From the NCBI RefSeq assembly GCF_014163735.1, contig NZ_JACJDV010000031.1:1-43872 (forward strand): a stretch of 43,872 bases of DNA. The letters run 5' to 3'. The translations under genes and the position numbers were made by a program. Below the pieces are notes generated by a model. That model made no database searches, was not told the origin of the DNA, and saw only the letters and a program-made list of their open reading frames with translations. Of this stretch, positions 7,404 to 15,526 are shown piece after piece. The DNA comes from Shewanella sp. SR44-3 (GTDB taxonomy: Bacteria; Pseudomonadota; Gammaproteobacteria; Enterobacterales; Shewanellaceae). The number at the start of each line of letters is the position of its first letter. Position 1 is the stretch's first letter.

Positions 7404-8123
7404 ATGGTTGAGAAGGAACAACTCCCAAGCTTTGCTGAGAATACTCTTAAATACATTGTTGATGATATTGGTGAAGTCATATACAGCTCGCATGAAACGT
7501 TAAAAAAAGGAGATGTCTACTTATTGGGGTTAAACCCGGGCGGTAGTGGTCAAAATCATCCAATGACAGGCGTTCCATACACTATTCGGAGTCATCTTAA
7601 GAGCATGTTGCGAAGAAAAGAAAACTCCTATTACGACGAATGTTGGGAAAACGGGCAATCGAATTATCCTAAGGGCGAAGCTCCTCTTCAGAAGCGTGTT
7701 ATTGAGTTATTGAAAGGGATTAATATTGATGACCCGAAAACTGTGTGCGCATCCAATATCATATTCAAAACATCACGTAGTTCCGCGGAGTTGTGTTTTG
7801 GTTTGGCGGGATTGTGTTGGCCGGTACATGAGGCGGTTTTGAAAATCATCCAGCCAAGTTTAATTCTTACTTATGGTATCGATAAGGTATCTGCCTATGC
7901 GTTTTTGAAAGCCTTATTTTTGAAAGAGGAAGAAGTACTACCTCAACCAGCTTTGCATGGGAAGTGGAATTGTCGTGGATTCCACTGTGAAATCGATGGG
8001 GTACACACATTTATTGCGGCGGTTCCCCATCTTAGCTACTACAGCCCAGTAAATAAGCAAGACGTATTTAACTGGATCATAGCCAACCAAAACAAGGCTA
8101 AAAAACGGCAAAACTCGGTGTAA
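7404..8123 (+). CDS. Uracil-DNA glycosylase superfamily-like protein
   Basis: 239 residues from an ATG with AAGGA upstream. UDG-fold signatures can be read in order: LLGLNPGG (~residues 41-48; motif A of the GxNPG kind), VCASNIIF (compare TNxxK/F), PSLILTYGI (compare PkvIvaLG), and VPHLSYYSP near the C-terminus (compare the catalytic HPS loop). This points to a glycosylase-like fold, not to a proven substrate. Motif A has Asn-Pro as in MUG/TDG-type enzymes and the last motif is HLS rather than HPS, so it is divergent. Its place among defence genes suggests action on modified or foreign DNA; that is inference. Confidence 0.55.
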   Translation: MVEKEQLPSFAENTLKYIVDDIGEVIYSSHETLKKGDVYLLGLNPGGSGQNHPMTGVPYTIRSHLKSMLRRKENSYYDECWENGQSNYPKGEAPLQKRVIELLKGINIDDPKTVCASNIIFKTSRSSAELCFGLAGLCWPVHEAVLKIIQPSLILTYGIDKVSAYAFLKALFLKEEEVLPQPALHGKWNCRGFHCEIDGVHTFIAAVPHLSYYSPVNKQDVFNWIIANQNKAKKRQNSV

Positions 8124-8126
8124 TCT

Positions 8127-8142
8127 CGTTTATGCCCCAAAA
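8127..8142 (+). repeat. Intergenic motif, copy after the UDG-like gene
   Basis: CGTTTATGCCCCAAAA, identical over 16 bp to 9900-9915. A related form, CGTTTTTGCCCCATT, occurs at 7276-7290. Each copy lies shortly downstream of a separate accessory gene. Confidence 0.6.
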
Positions 8143-8315
8143 TGAGTTAAGATTCAACCTATTATGGCTGATAATTTATTGGTTTTGGTAAATAAAAAAT
8201 AATGACGTGCTCTCAAAGAAATATGATCTAAGCTCATTAACTTTCAATAGTTGCCTTTAAGGTCTGACTGTTTACATTATTGGATTTTTTAGTTATATCA
8301 TATGGTTAAGTCTTA

Positions 8316-9740
8316 ATGGATGGAGTAAAGCAATTGTTTGATGATAAAGTACTAAATCTTGGGAAGACATATAGTTATCCCGTTTCAGTAAGGGATATGG
8401 ACAAACTTTTTGCTGGTAAGCTTACTCTTTCTCCTGACAGGTGTACTTTGAGGGTAATGGGTGAGAGAAATACATCATACGATTTTAGTCAATCGACAAA
8501 GATCGAATGTAGTGCGTTTAATATGAACTTCCTTTTATTTGAATTATCTATTCATGGTCATAATAGTCAATGTTTACAGTCTGCTGTTGATGAGCAAGTC
8601 GCTTACTTTGAGTATGAGTTTGAGGTGGGTTTTGTTGTATGTTTCGAAGGCCACTTTCACTCGTTTGATGACGCAATAGGCTTCTGTGTTAAATCTGAAA
8701 TGACTAAAAAGTGGATCGGTTACACAGAGCTACAGCAAGAGCTTGTTGAAAAGTATCACACTCGAACACTTAACACTAACCCAATGTCTGATTCCATGGA
8801 GTTTAATCAAATACTGAAAGGCTATGGGCAACTTAGGTTATTTTATCATTTCCAATCCCACCATAATGTGTATGAGTTTAGTTCTGGGTTGAACTTTCCA
8901 CCTAAGCTTGATATTCAATTTGACTCATCAGTATCGATGAGCGATTTGCATTTTGAGTATAAGAAGTTTTATCACCTAATGACTTTGCTCATTGGCTCAG
9001 ACTTTAAAGTCAATGAAGTAACCGTAACATCTGGATGTCAGACATTTCCATCTAATATAAGTGTTTACTTCCCAAATACTAATCGAACTCATGAGCGTGA
9101 CTACCCTGTATTTCCTCTTGGATTGAACTTGAAATTTAATGATCGAGATCTACCTGAGTTTCCTCTTGAGGCTTTTAGTAATTACTACCTTCTAGATGAA
9201 AAAGAGAGAATAATTTTTACTAGGTATCTTAGATATCAACGAATGAAATCTGATGAGGAGAGGTTTTTAGGATTTTTTCGATTGCTAGAGAGCCTAACAA
9301 CTAAATCCAGTACGTATGTAGAGCCTGAATCTTTAGAAGCTTTTTTGAAAGAATCTAAGGCATGTATTCTGGGAAAATTGAAAGGTAAAGGCACAAGTAA
9401 GGATATAAAAAAGCTAATTTCTCGAATTGATAGGTTAAACACGATGAAGTACAACACTTCTAAGTGTATAGAAGACTTCCTCAAAAAATTACCAGATGAA
9501 ACTAAGGCATCAATAGTGGTTACAGATGAGGATGTTCAAGATATTGTTAATCTAAGGAATAAGATTACCCATGCTGATGCTTACACAATTGATGATAGAG
9601 AATTAGAAAAATACACGTCTTTCATTAATGCTCTTCTCTATCTAGCGCTGCTTGAAAGGATTGGTATCCACCCAGAATTAGGGTCTAAGGTCGTTTACAG
9701 GCTAGATGGCTATCACCATATTCAAAATCACAGCAACTAA
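8316..9740 (+). CDS. apeA: ApeA-like HEPN abortive-infection protein
   Basis: 474 residues. The N-terminal ~280 residues are beta-rich and match what I recall of the ApeA N-terminal domain (LSPDRCTLRV..., EFEVGFVVCFEG..., KKWIGYTELQ). The C-terminal ~180 residues are helical and contain the HEPN motif R-x4-H (Arg414-Asn-Lys-Ile-Thr-His419). HEPN proteins are metal-independent RNases; ApeA is a known antiphage protein thought to halt growth on infection. It is transcribed alone, with 192 bp of A+T-rich upstream sequence. The Shine-Dalgarno is weak. The symbol is by similarity only. Confidence 0.72.
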   Translation: MDGVKQLFDDKVLNLGKTYSYPVSVRDMDKLFAGKLTLSPDRCTLRVMGERNTSYDFSQSTKIECSAFNMNFLLFELSIHGHNSQCLQSAVDEQVAYFEYEFEVGFVVCFEGHFHSFDDAIGFCVKSEMTKKWIGYTELQQELVEKYHTRTLNTNPMSDSMEFNQILKGYGQLRLFYHFQSHHNVYEFSSGLNFPPKLDIQFDSSVSMSDLHFEYKKFYHLMTLLIGSDFKVNEVTVTSGCQTFPSNISVYFPNTNRTHERDYPVFPLGLNLKFNDRDLPEFPLEAFSNYYLLDEKERIIFTRYLRYQRMKSDEERFLGFFRLLESLTTKSSTYVEPESLEAFLKESKACILGKLKGKGTSKDIKKLISRIDRLNTMKYNTSKCIEDFLKKLPDETKASIVVTDEDVQDIVNLRNKITHADAYTIDDRELEKYTSFINALLYLALLERIGIHPELGSKVVYRLDGYHHIQNHSN

Positions 9741-9759
9741 AGATTACGCTAGTCTTTAG
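9737..9759 (+). terminator. Hairpin overlapping the stop of the HEPN gene
   Basis: A 10-bp stem (one G-U pair) with a 3-nt loop, CTAAAGATTA / TAGTCTTTAG. It begins at the base before the TAA stop and has no T tract. It may be a transcript end or an RNA-stabilising structure. Confidence 0.35.
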
Positions 9760-10148
9760 CGCATAGTGTGGCGGATGACCAAAACAGATCATCAATTGGT
9801 AGGTGAAGTATATAATTTGACGTACCTGAGGCTATCCGACTTCCATTACGTCGTAACGCGTTTTTGTCCAAACTAGTGTCAGGCCGATCAGTTCTGGCAC
9901 GTTTATGCCCCAAAACAACTCAGCTCTTTAGCTCTATAAAGTCTTGGTTGTTCGTTTACCGATATTTTGGCTAATGATTGCAGATATTCTGAGGAATTAG
10001 TGAGCACTACCGATTGCTCTCACCTCCCTATAAGATCGTCGAACATTAGATGTTAAAACCATTGATTAAAAACACAAATGTATAACTTCAACCTGTTAAA
10101 TTGGTGAAAAACCCTATAGAATTTAATTATTTATCGATAGGAAAGTAT
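9741..10148. other. Non-coding stretch between HEPN gene and ABC-3C-like operon
   Basis: No gene supported. It contains TTACG-T-CGTAA at 9846-9856, a GTGTCAG / CTGGCAC imperfect hairpin ending just before a copy of the repeated motif CGTTTATGCCCCAAAA at 9900-9915, and an A+T-rich tail that must hold the promoter of the next operon. Confidence 0.5.
9900..9915 (+). repeat. Intergenic motif, copy after the HEPN gene
   Basis: Identical 16 bp to 8127-8142, placed after an imperfect hairpin. A weaker relative with GTCC instead of GCCCC is just upstream at about 9859-9873. Its function is unknown. Confidence 0.6.
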
Positions 10149-10469
10149 ATGCATGAGTTTTTAGCTTGGTATACCAGTCCTCTAGGGGCGACAATTGCTT
10201 GGTTTTGCACGGTTATTGGTTTCATTTTTTCGCTATCACAACGAAACGAAAAGAAGAAGCTTAAAGTTCAGTGTGAAAGCTATCAAGCCAGTAACTATGA
10301 ATTTAAGGTTAAGTGCGAAAAGCTTGAAGCGAATAACTACGAACTACAACAGCAGATTATTAGCATCAAAAACAACAGCACCCATGACAACCAACAAGAT
10401 GTCAAGCAAGAAGGTACTACCAACATCAATACAGGTGTATTGAATGGTAACTTCAATCTCAATCAATGA
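10149..10469 (+). CDS. Single-pass membrane/coiled-coil protein, first gene of ABC-3C-like operon
   Basis: 106 residues from ATG 10149, chosen because AGGAAAG precedes it; TTG 10101 and GTG 10104 are in frame but poorly spaced from any Shine-Dalgarno. One transmembrane segment at about residues 11-29 (PLGATIAWFCTVIGFIFSL) is followed by a lysine-rich stop. A coiled coil then contains two tandem 14-residue units (VQCESYQASNYEFK, VKCEKLEANNYELQ). The C-terminus is an Asn/Gly-rich tail ending NTGVLNGNFNLNQ. The next ORF begins 18 bp on, in the same reading frame. Its likely role is the membrane-acting or sensor arm of the system, inferred from topology. Confidence 0.6.
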   Translation: MHEFLAWYTSPLGATIAWFCTVIGFIFSLSQRNEKKKLKVQCESYQASNYEFKVKCEKLEANNYELQQQIISIKNNSTHDNQQDVKQEGTTNINTGVLNGNFNLNQ

Positions 10470-10487
10470 GATAGGTAAAGTAAAGGT

Positions 10488-11036
10488 ATGACAAGAACGT
10501 TAGTTCAAATCCAAGAGATGAACGGTGACTTTAATTACTCGGAGCCACCAGAGTCTAAGGTTGACTCTATCATCAATGACGTCATTAGCGAGCTCTCACA
10601 AGTTCAAGTTACTATAGACATCAAGGATCGTACATTTCCCTCTAAAGTCTCTAAGAAGATCAAACATAATCAGTTGAGGAACAATAGAAGCATTGTTCTA
10701 AAGTACAAGAGCTATTCATCACATATTGAGTCTGCGTATGGTACGGTTGAGAAGAACGTTGTTAATGGTAAACAAACGGCTCTGCTGATTCTTCATGATA
10801 TGTATGAAAAAGCATTACATAAGTTCAACATCGATGTTTGGGAACCTGACATGGACGCTATTAAGCAACATGCAGACGAAATAATAGATGATATCAGAAC
10901 TCAACTAACAAAATTCCTGTACAAGTCTTCAAACATCAATTTTACCAAAGAACAGATGGCTCTTGGAGTTGACATAGTAATTGCTCATGCTTTTGTTGAG
11001 TGTTACGTGTTGGAGAACCCTAATGATACTGACTAA
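10488..11036 (+). CDS. ABC-3C-type C-terminal-domain component
   Basis: 182 residues, mostly helical. The C-terminal segment (TKEQMALGVDIVIAHAFVECYVLENP) matches the shape of the C-terminal domain I recall from ABC three-component systems, which tethers varied effectors to the ABC ATPase. Here almost no effector domain precedes it. The N-terminus has EMNGDFNY, echoing the NGNFN tail of the preceding protein. AAAGG lies before the ATG. The gene overlaps the next start by 14 bp. Assignment rests on gene order and pattern, not on a search. Confidence 0.55.
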   Translation: MTRTLVQIQEMNGDFNYSEPPESKVDSIINDVISELSQVQVTIDIKDRTFPSKVSKKIKHNQLRNNRSIVLKYKSYSSHIESAYGTVEKNVVNGKQTALLILHDMYEKALHKFNIDVWEPDMDAIKQHADEIIDDIRTQLTKFLYKSSNINFTKEQMALGVDIVIAHAFVECYVLENPNDTD

Positions 11037-11277
11037 AGGTGCTAATCCAGAAATCAACGTTGTCTATATTGGAGCATTCGTAATAAAACGACTTCAAGAG
11101 TCAAGAGGTCGTAAAATGAAGATTACTCGCCTAATGAAGCTGGGAGAAAGTGAGCTTTCTATTTCCATCGACCATATGATCCTAACTCTTGACTGGCTAT
11201 ACACTATTTCTGCTATTAAACAAAATAACAATGAGGTTTCCATCAATGAAACTGCTCAAATTAACGACAAAGGTTGA
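11023..11277 (+). CDS. ABC-3C middle component (MC6-like)
   Basis: 84 residues from ATG 11023, inside the preceding gene's 3' end. The pattern LTKGANPEINVVYIGAFVIK, then a basic stretch and DHMILTLDWLYTISAI, matches the small winged-helix-like middle components of ABC-3C systems, which end in a conserved LDWLY segment. The family's role is to bridge the ATPase and the effector-carrying protein. The 32-bp overlap with the ATPase gene supports coupled translation and a stoichiometric complex. Confidence 0.65.
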   Translation: MILTKGANPEINVVYIGAFVIKRLQESRGRKMKITRLMKLGESELSISIDHMILTLDWLYTISAIKQNNNEVSINETAQINDKG

Positions 11278-12940
11278 TGGATGTGTAATTCGAGAGATCG
11301 AATTCAAAGATACTCTAAATATCATCACCAATAAGAGAGATTCGAGTTTATCAGGTAACCAGATCGGTAAGTCTGTACCTGGTCGTATCATCGATTTCTT
11401 GTTAGACGGTTCTATAGGCCCTATTTATATTGATGAAGAATTCGACACGGCTGAACCGCACATTCATAAGTTATTTAATGAACACAATGTGACCTGTACC
11501 CTTGCGTATATTGGGTTGGACGGTAACATCGCTGAGATCAAACGAAACCTTGCCATTGAAAGTACTGACAGATCTTATTATGTTAACGATGAAGTTAAGA
11601 GCAAAAAAGAGTACAACAATCATATATTGAATACTATGTTCAATGTATATTCTGACAAGCCTACCCTTAGAAAGCTAGCTCCAAAGTTTCTGAGAACAGA
11701 TACTCATCGAATGACAAAGACAGTCAAGTTCAATGATGATAAGTTTAAGATATCTCAAGCAGATAGAAATACTCTGTTCTTGTACCTATTTAACTTTGGT
11801 GATACTGAAATTCTGAGTGCAATTCAGAGTATTAAAACCTTCCTTAGTAACTATGATAATAAGTTAAAATCATTTAATGGCATTATAAAGGATGATAAAA
11901 TCCTTAGTACCATTAATAGCACTCAAAAAGAGCTCCGAAAGCTAGAAAGATCACTACTACTGAGCGAAAACAATATAGATAAGCTAGCGATAATCGGTGA
12001 AATTAATCACATCGATAATGAACAAAATAAATTATCTGACCAGATTCTATCGTTAGATCTAAAAGTAAATAATATCAAGAAGACTCAAAAACTACTTGAA
12101 AGCAACAAAAACCATCAACTACTTAGTGAACTCGAGACTATCTATGGCTATGCATCTGTTAAGCTAGGGGCTGTTATTAATGACTATGATAGTGTGCTTA
12201 AATTTCATAATTATTTGGTCGAGACGAAAACAGAATTTGTTACTGATGGTCTTGAGAAGCTTGAAGATCAACTTCTTGATAATACTTTTAAACTCAAGGC
12301 TTTAGAGCAAAATAAATCTTCGCTTTACCATGAGCTGAAGTCTAAGAAGAAAATAGAAGAGATCTCTGAGTCCGTCAAGACTATTGGTGAGCTAAATAAA
12401 ACGCTAATTGAGCTAAATGCTATTGTCGAGAAGAAGAATAGTATAGAAGACAGATTAAACAAAGAGACTGAAAGACTAGAAGGGCTTTCAGGAAGGCTCG
12501 CTGTTGAACTTCAAAACGTTCACACATTCGAAACCGAGTTTAAAAAACACTTCAAGGCTTACACCAATACTTTCTATGGGGTCGAATATAACTTCAATCT
12601 GAACTTAGATGATACAAATGGCAATTGCCAACCAACTGTAGATGATATCCAGTCAAACAATGATGGAGGATTGAAACGTCTTGAAGTAATCACTTTTGAC
12701 TTGTCCTATATAAAAACAGTTGATTCACTTGGTCTTAAAAGACCAACGTTTGTTGTACACGACTCTATAGACGAAGTTGACATTAAGCATATACGTCAAT
12801 TGTTCGATGAGTCGATAAAACTGTCTGGGCAGCAGGTCGTATCGATGTTGGTGAGTCAACTCGAAGATACTGATTATGAGAAGTACAAAAATTATATAGT
12901 TCTAGAACTATCTCAGGAGGACAAGTATTTCAAAGTCTAG
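11246..12940 (+). CDS. DUF2326-type ABC ATPase of ABC-3C system
   Basis: 564 residues from ATG 11246 (AGG 10 bp upstream; a longer in-frame reading back to 11189 only duplicates middle-component sequence). Walker A-like GNQIGKS at 37-43 precedes IIDFLLDG, as in DUF2326/RecN-like ABC ATPases. A long coiled coil spans roughly 195-445. The Walker B region is TFVVHDSIDEVD, with Asp506. Such SMC/RecN-like ATPases are predicted to sense nucleic-acid states and license an effector. The first P-loop glycine is Ser36, within the variation of the family. Confidence 0.7.
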   Translation: MKLLKLTTKVDGCVIREIEFKDTLNIITNKRDSSLSGNQIGKSVPGRIIDFLLDGSIGPIYIDEEFDTAEPHIHKLFNEHNVTCTLAYIGLDGNIAEIKRNLAIESTDRSYYVNDEVKSKKEYNNHILNTMFNVYSDKPTLRKLAPKFLRTDTHRMTKTVKFNDDKFKISQADRNTLFLYLFNFGDTEILSAIQSIKTFLSNYDNKLKSFNGIIKDDKILSTINSTQKELRKLERSLLLSENNIDKLAIIGEINHIDNEQNKLSDQILSLDLKVNNIKKTQKLLESNKNHQLLSELETIYGYASVKLGAVINDYDSVLKFHNYLVETKTEFVTDGLEKLEDQLLDNTFKLKALEQNKSSLYHELKSKKKIEEISESVKTIGELNKTLIELNAIVEKKNSIEDRLNKETERLEGLSGRLAVELQNVHTFETEFKKHFKAYTNTFYGVEYNFNLNLDDTNGNCQPTVDDIQSNNDGGLKRLEVITFDLSYIKTVDSLGLKRPTFVVHDSIDEVDIKHIRQLFDESIKLSGQQVVSMLVSQLEDTDYEKYKNYIVLELSQEDKYFKV

Positions 12941-12946
12941 GTTAAT

Positions 12947-12981
12947 GTATGGAAAGTTTTGCTTTTTATATTTCCCCATAC
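12947..12981 (+). terminator. Possible terminator hairpin after the ABC-3C-like operon
   Basis: GTATGG / CCATAC stem extended by AAA/TTT past a small bulge, with a T-rich loop, 6 bp after the stop. No downstream T tract; weak. Confidence 0.3.
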
Positions 12982-13114
12982 TTGAAGTAATCCATCGATA
13001 GTTAATTTAGTAAGGCCGATAACTCATACCTGTCCAATTGTGCGTTACGATGTCAACCTAGATGAAAAGCTGAATTATGGGACTAATTTGCTGCACGACA
13101 GAGTCAGTCAGTCA

Positions 13115-13266
13115 AAAAGTTAGATGTTATCGAACGCAATACTATCTAATTTTTAACTTTTTAATTCCCATTCAAGATAAAGAAAGATGGTGAAAAGTTA
13201 GATAACTACAAAGAAAGTTAGATAGCAATCTTGCAAGCCTTGCTGCTAAAGGGTTTTCTAACTTTT
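13115..13266. repeat. Cluster of AAAAGTTAGAT repeats, possible island boundary
   Basis: AAAAGTTAGAT occurs at 13115-13125 and 13193-13203, GAAAGTTAGAT at 13213-13223, and the inverted form CTAACTTTT at 13258-13266. A further inverted-like ATCTAA is at 13144-13149. Arm- and core-like arrays of this kind occur at tyrosine-recombinase attachment sites, but no integrase is in the window. Confidence 0.5.
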
Positions 13267-13343
13267 AAATCTAAATTTTAGTTACATGTGTTTTTTTTTA
13301 CCTTAATACACTCAATGCCCCCATTAACGGCGGCCATTACAGT

Positions 13344-13370
13344 TTTGCAACTATTGCGTTTGCAACTATT
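13344..13370. repeat. 12-bp direct repeat upstream of prkA
   Basis: TTTGCAACTATT is repeated exactly with a 3-bp spacer (15-bp period). It may be a tandem operator or a small duplication; it lies 160 bp before the prkA start. Confidence 0.5.
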
Positions 13371-13529
13371 TGTTATTGTTTTTATTCCATTTTTAATAAA
13401 ACTATTTTCACGCAACCCTTAAAGCTGTCCTAAACTTTAGCTAGGTAAATGAAGATTTATGCCCTCTGCATACCCTGTAATTGCAAGATGCATAAATTGA
13501 ATTCTTAGTGTTTGGTGTTAGGGGGTTTT

Positions 13530-15464
13530 ATGAGTATTTTCGAGCACTACCAACAAAGATATGAGAAAAAGCTCGACGAAGAATACACGTTAGAGCAATT
13601 TCTCGACATCTGTAAGCAGGACCGAAGCGCTTATGTCTCCTCTGCCGAACGGCTATTGATGGCCATTGGTGAGCCAGAAGTCATAGATACATCCAAAAAA
13701 CCGATTTTAAGCCGAATTTTCTCCAATCGATTGATTTCTCAATTCCCAGCTTTTAAAGACTTTTATGGTATGGAAGATGCTATTGAGCAAATTGTCGCCT
13801 ACCTAAAACATTCGGCTCAAGGGCTTGAAGAATCTAAACAAATTTTGTATTTACTTGGCCCTGTTGGGGGCGGTAAATCCTCGCTTGCAGAAAAGCTCAA
13901 AGCCTTAATGCAAAAAATTCCTGTGTACATTTTGTGTGCTAACGGCGTCAGAAGCCCAGTGAATGACCACCCATTCTGCTTATTTGATGTAGAGGAAGAT
14001 GGCCATTTATTGCGAGATGAATATGCTATTCCAGCCAGATACCTTAAAACCATTATGTCTCCCTGGGCGGTGAAACGCCTGCATGAATTTGGCGGCGATA
14101 TTAGTAAATTTAGGGTTGTTAAAGTGTTCCCCTCCGTGCTTGACCAAGTAGCAATCGCTAAAACTGAGCCAGGAGATGAAAACAATCAGGATATTTCAGC
14201 CTTGGTAGGTAAAGTTGATATTCGTCAGTTGGAACATTTCTCTCAAGATGATGCCGATGCCTATGCTTACTCTGGCGCTTTGTGCCGCGCTAACCAAGGA
14301 TTAATGGAATTTGTGGAGATGTTTAAGGCGCCCATAAAGGTGCTCCATCCACTACTTACCGCAACTCAAGAAGGTAATTATAACGGCACTGAGGGTCTTT
14401 CAGCCCTGCCCTATAATGGGATTATTTTGGCTCACTCCAATGAGTCCGAGTGGACCACCTTTAGAAACAATAAAAATAACGAAGCCTTTTTAGACCGAGT
14501 GTATATCGTCAAAGTGCCCTACTGTTTGCGGGTCTCAGAAGAAATAGCCATTTATCAAAAGTTATTAATCAATTCTGAGCTATCAAACGCGCCGTGCGCG
14601 CCGGGCACCTTAGAGACACTGGCGCAGTTTAGTGTACTATCTAGACTTAAAAATCCAGATAACTCATCCATTTATTCAAAGATGCGCGTCTACAATGGTG
14701 AAAGTTTAAAAGATACAGATCCAAAGGCTAAGTCTTACCAAGAATACCGCGACTATGCGGGCGTTGATGAAGGCATGCAAGGTCTGTCGACCCGATTCGC
14801 CTTTAAAATCCTCTCCCGAGTATTTAACTTCGACCACGTGGAAATCGCAGCCAATCCGGTTCACTTATTCTACGTATTGGAAAAACAAATTGAGCAAGAA
14901 CAATTCCCAGCAGATGTCAGTGAGCGCTACCTTGAATTTTTGAAAGGTTACCTCATTCCTAAATACGTGGAGTTTATCGGTAAAGAAATTCAAACTGCCT
15001 ATTTAGAGTCTTACTCTGAGTACGGGCAAAATATTTTCGACCGTTATGTGACTTATGCTGATTTTTGGATCCAAGATCAAGAATATCGCGATCCTGAAAC
15101 GGGTCAACTGTTTGACCGCGTTGCCCTTAATGCTGAACTGGAGAAAATTGAGAAACCCGCTGGGATCAGTAACCCTAAGGATTTCCGCAACGAAATCGTT
15201 AATTTTGTGCTGCGTGCTCGGGCCAATAATGATGGTAATAACCCATTGTGGACCAGCTATGAAAAGCTGCGCACAGTGATCGAAAAGAAAATGTTTTCCA
15301 ATACAGAGGACCTATTACCTGTTATCTCCTTTAATGCGAAAACCTCTACCGACGATCAAAAGAAACATGATGATTTTGTCAATCGCATGATGGATAAAGG
15401 CTACACCAAAAAACAAGTCAGATTGTTGTCAGAGTGGTATTTAAGGGTGCGTAAATCCTCTTAA
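13530..15464 (+). CDS. prkA: PrkA/YeaG serine protein kinase
   Basis: 644 residues from ATG 13530, the start matching E. coli YeaG (MxIFxHYxxRYE) and preceded by GGGGG. The AAA+-like N-terminal domain carries Walker A GPVGGGKSS (~108-116); the C-terminal part is the PrkA kinase domain. YeaG/PrkA is a cytosolic Ser/Thr kinase tied to nitrogen starvation and stationary-phase stress. Near-continuous similarity to the E. coli protein is visible. First gene of prkA-yeaH-spoVR. Confidence 0.96.
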   Translation: MSIFEHYQQRYEKKLDEEYTLEQFLDICKQDRSAYVSSAERLLMAIGEPEVIDTSKKPILSRIFSNRLISQFPAFKDFYGMEDAIEQIVAYLKHSAQGLEESKQILYLLGPVGGGKSSLAEKLKALMQKIPVYILCANGVRSPVNDHPFCLFDVEEDGHLLRDEYAIPARYLKTIMSPWAVKRLHEFGGDISKFRVVKVFPSVLDQVAIAKTEPGDENNQDISALVGKVDIRQLEHFSQDDADAYAYSGALCRANQGLMEFVEMFKAPIKVLHPLLTATQEGNYNGTEGLSALPYNGIILAHSNESEWTTFRNNKNNEAFLDRVYIVKVPYCLRVSEEIAIYQKLLINSELSNAPCAPGTLETLAQFSVLSRLKNPDNSSIYSKMRVYNGESLKDTDPKAKSYQEYRDYAGVDEGMQGLSTRFAFKILSRVFNFDHVEIAANPVHLFYVLEKQIEQEQFPADVSERYLEFLKGYLIPKYVEFIGKEIQTAYLESYSEYGQNIFDRYVTYADFWIQDQEYRDPETGQLFDRVALNAELEKIEKPAGISNPKDFRNEIVNFVLRARANNDGNNPLWTSYEKLRTVIEKKMFSNTEDLLPVISFNAKTSTDDQKKHDDFVNRMMDKGYTKKQVRLLSEWYLRVRKSS

Positions 15465-15526
15465 GTACTGCTGCCCAAGGTGTGGCGCTCACCCGCCGCA
15501 TCACCCTCTAGACTTGGAAGGTGACT

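Larger units (their letters stand above)
12982..13529. other. A+T-rich non-coding junction between accessory and core regions
   Basis: No gene supported. It holds the AAAAGTTAGAT repeat cluster (13115-13266), a run of nine T near 13292, a 12-bp direct repeat (13344-13355 and 13359-13370) and then the presumed prkA promoter region. The change from accessory genes to the conserved prkA operon occurs here. Confidence 0.6.

Noticed and set aside
10195..10443. Alternative 82-codon frame overlapping the membrane/coiled-coil gene
   Set aside because: Shifted-frame shadow with no Shine-Dalgarno and no sensible composition.
13440..13500. Possible sigma-54 promoter (GC...TTGCA) before prkA
   Set aside because: The -24/-12 spacing is wrong (13 instead of 10 bases between the GC pairs).
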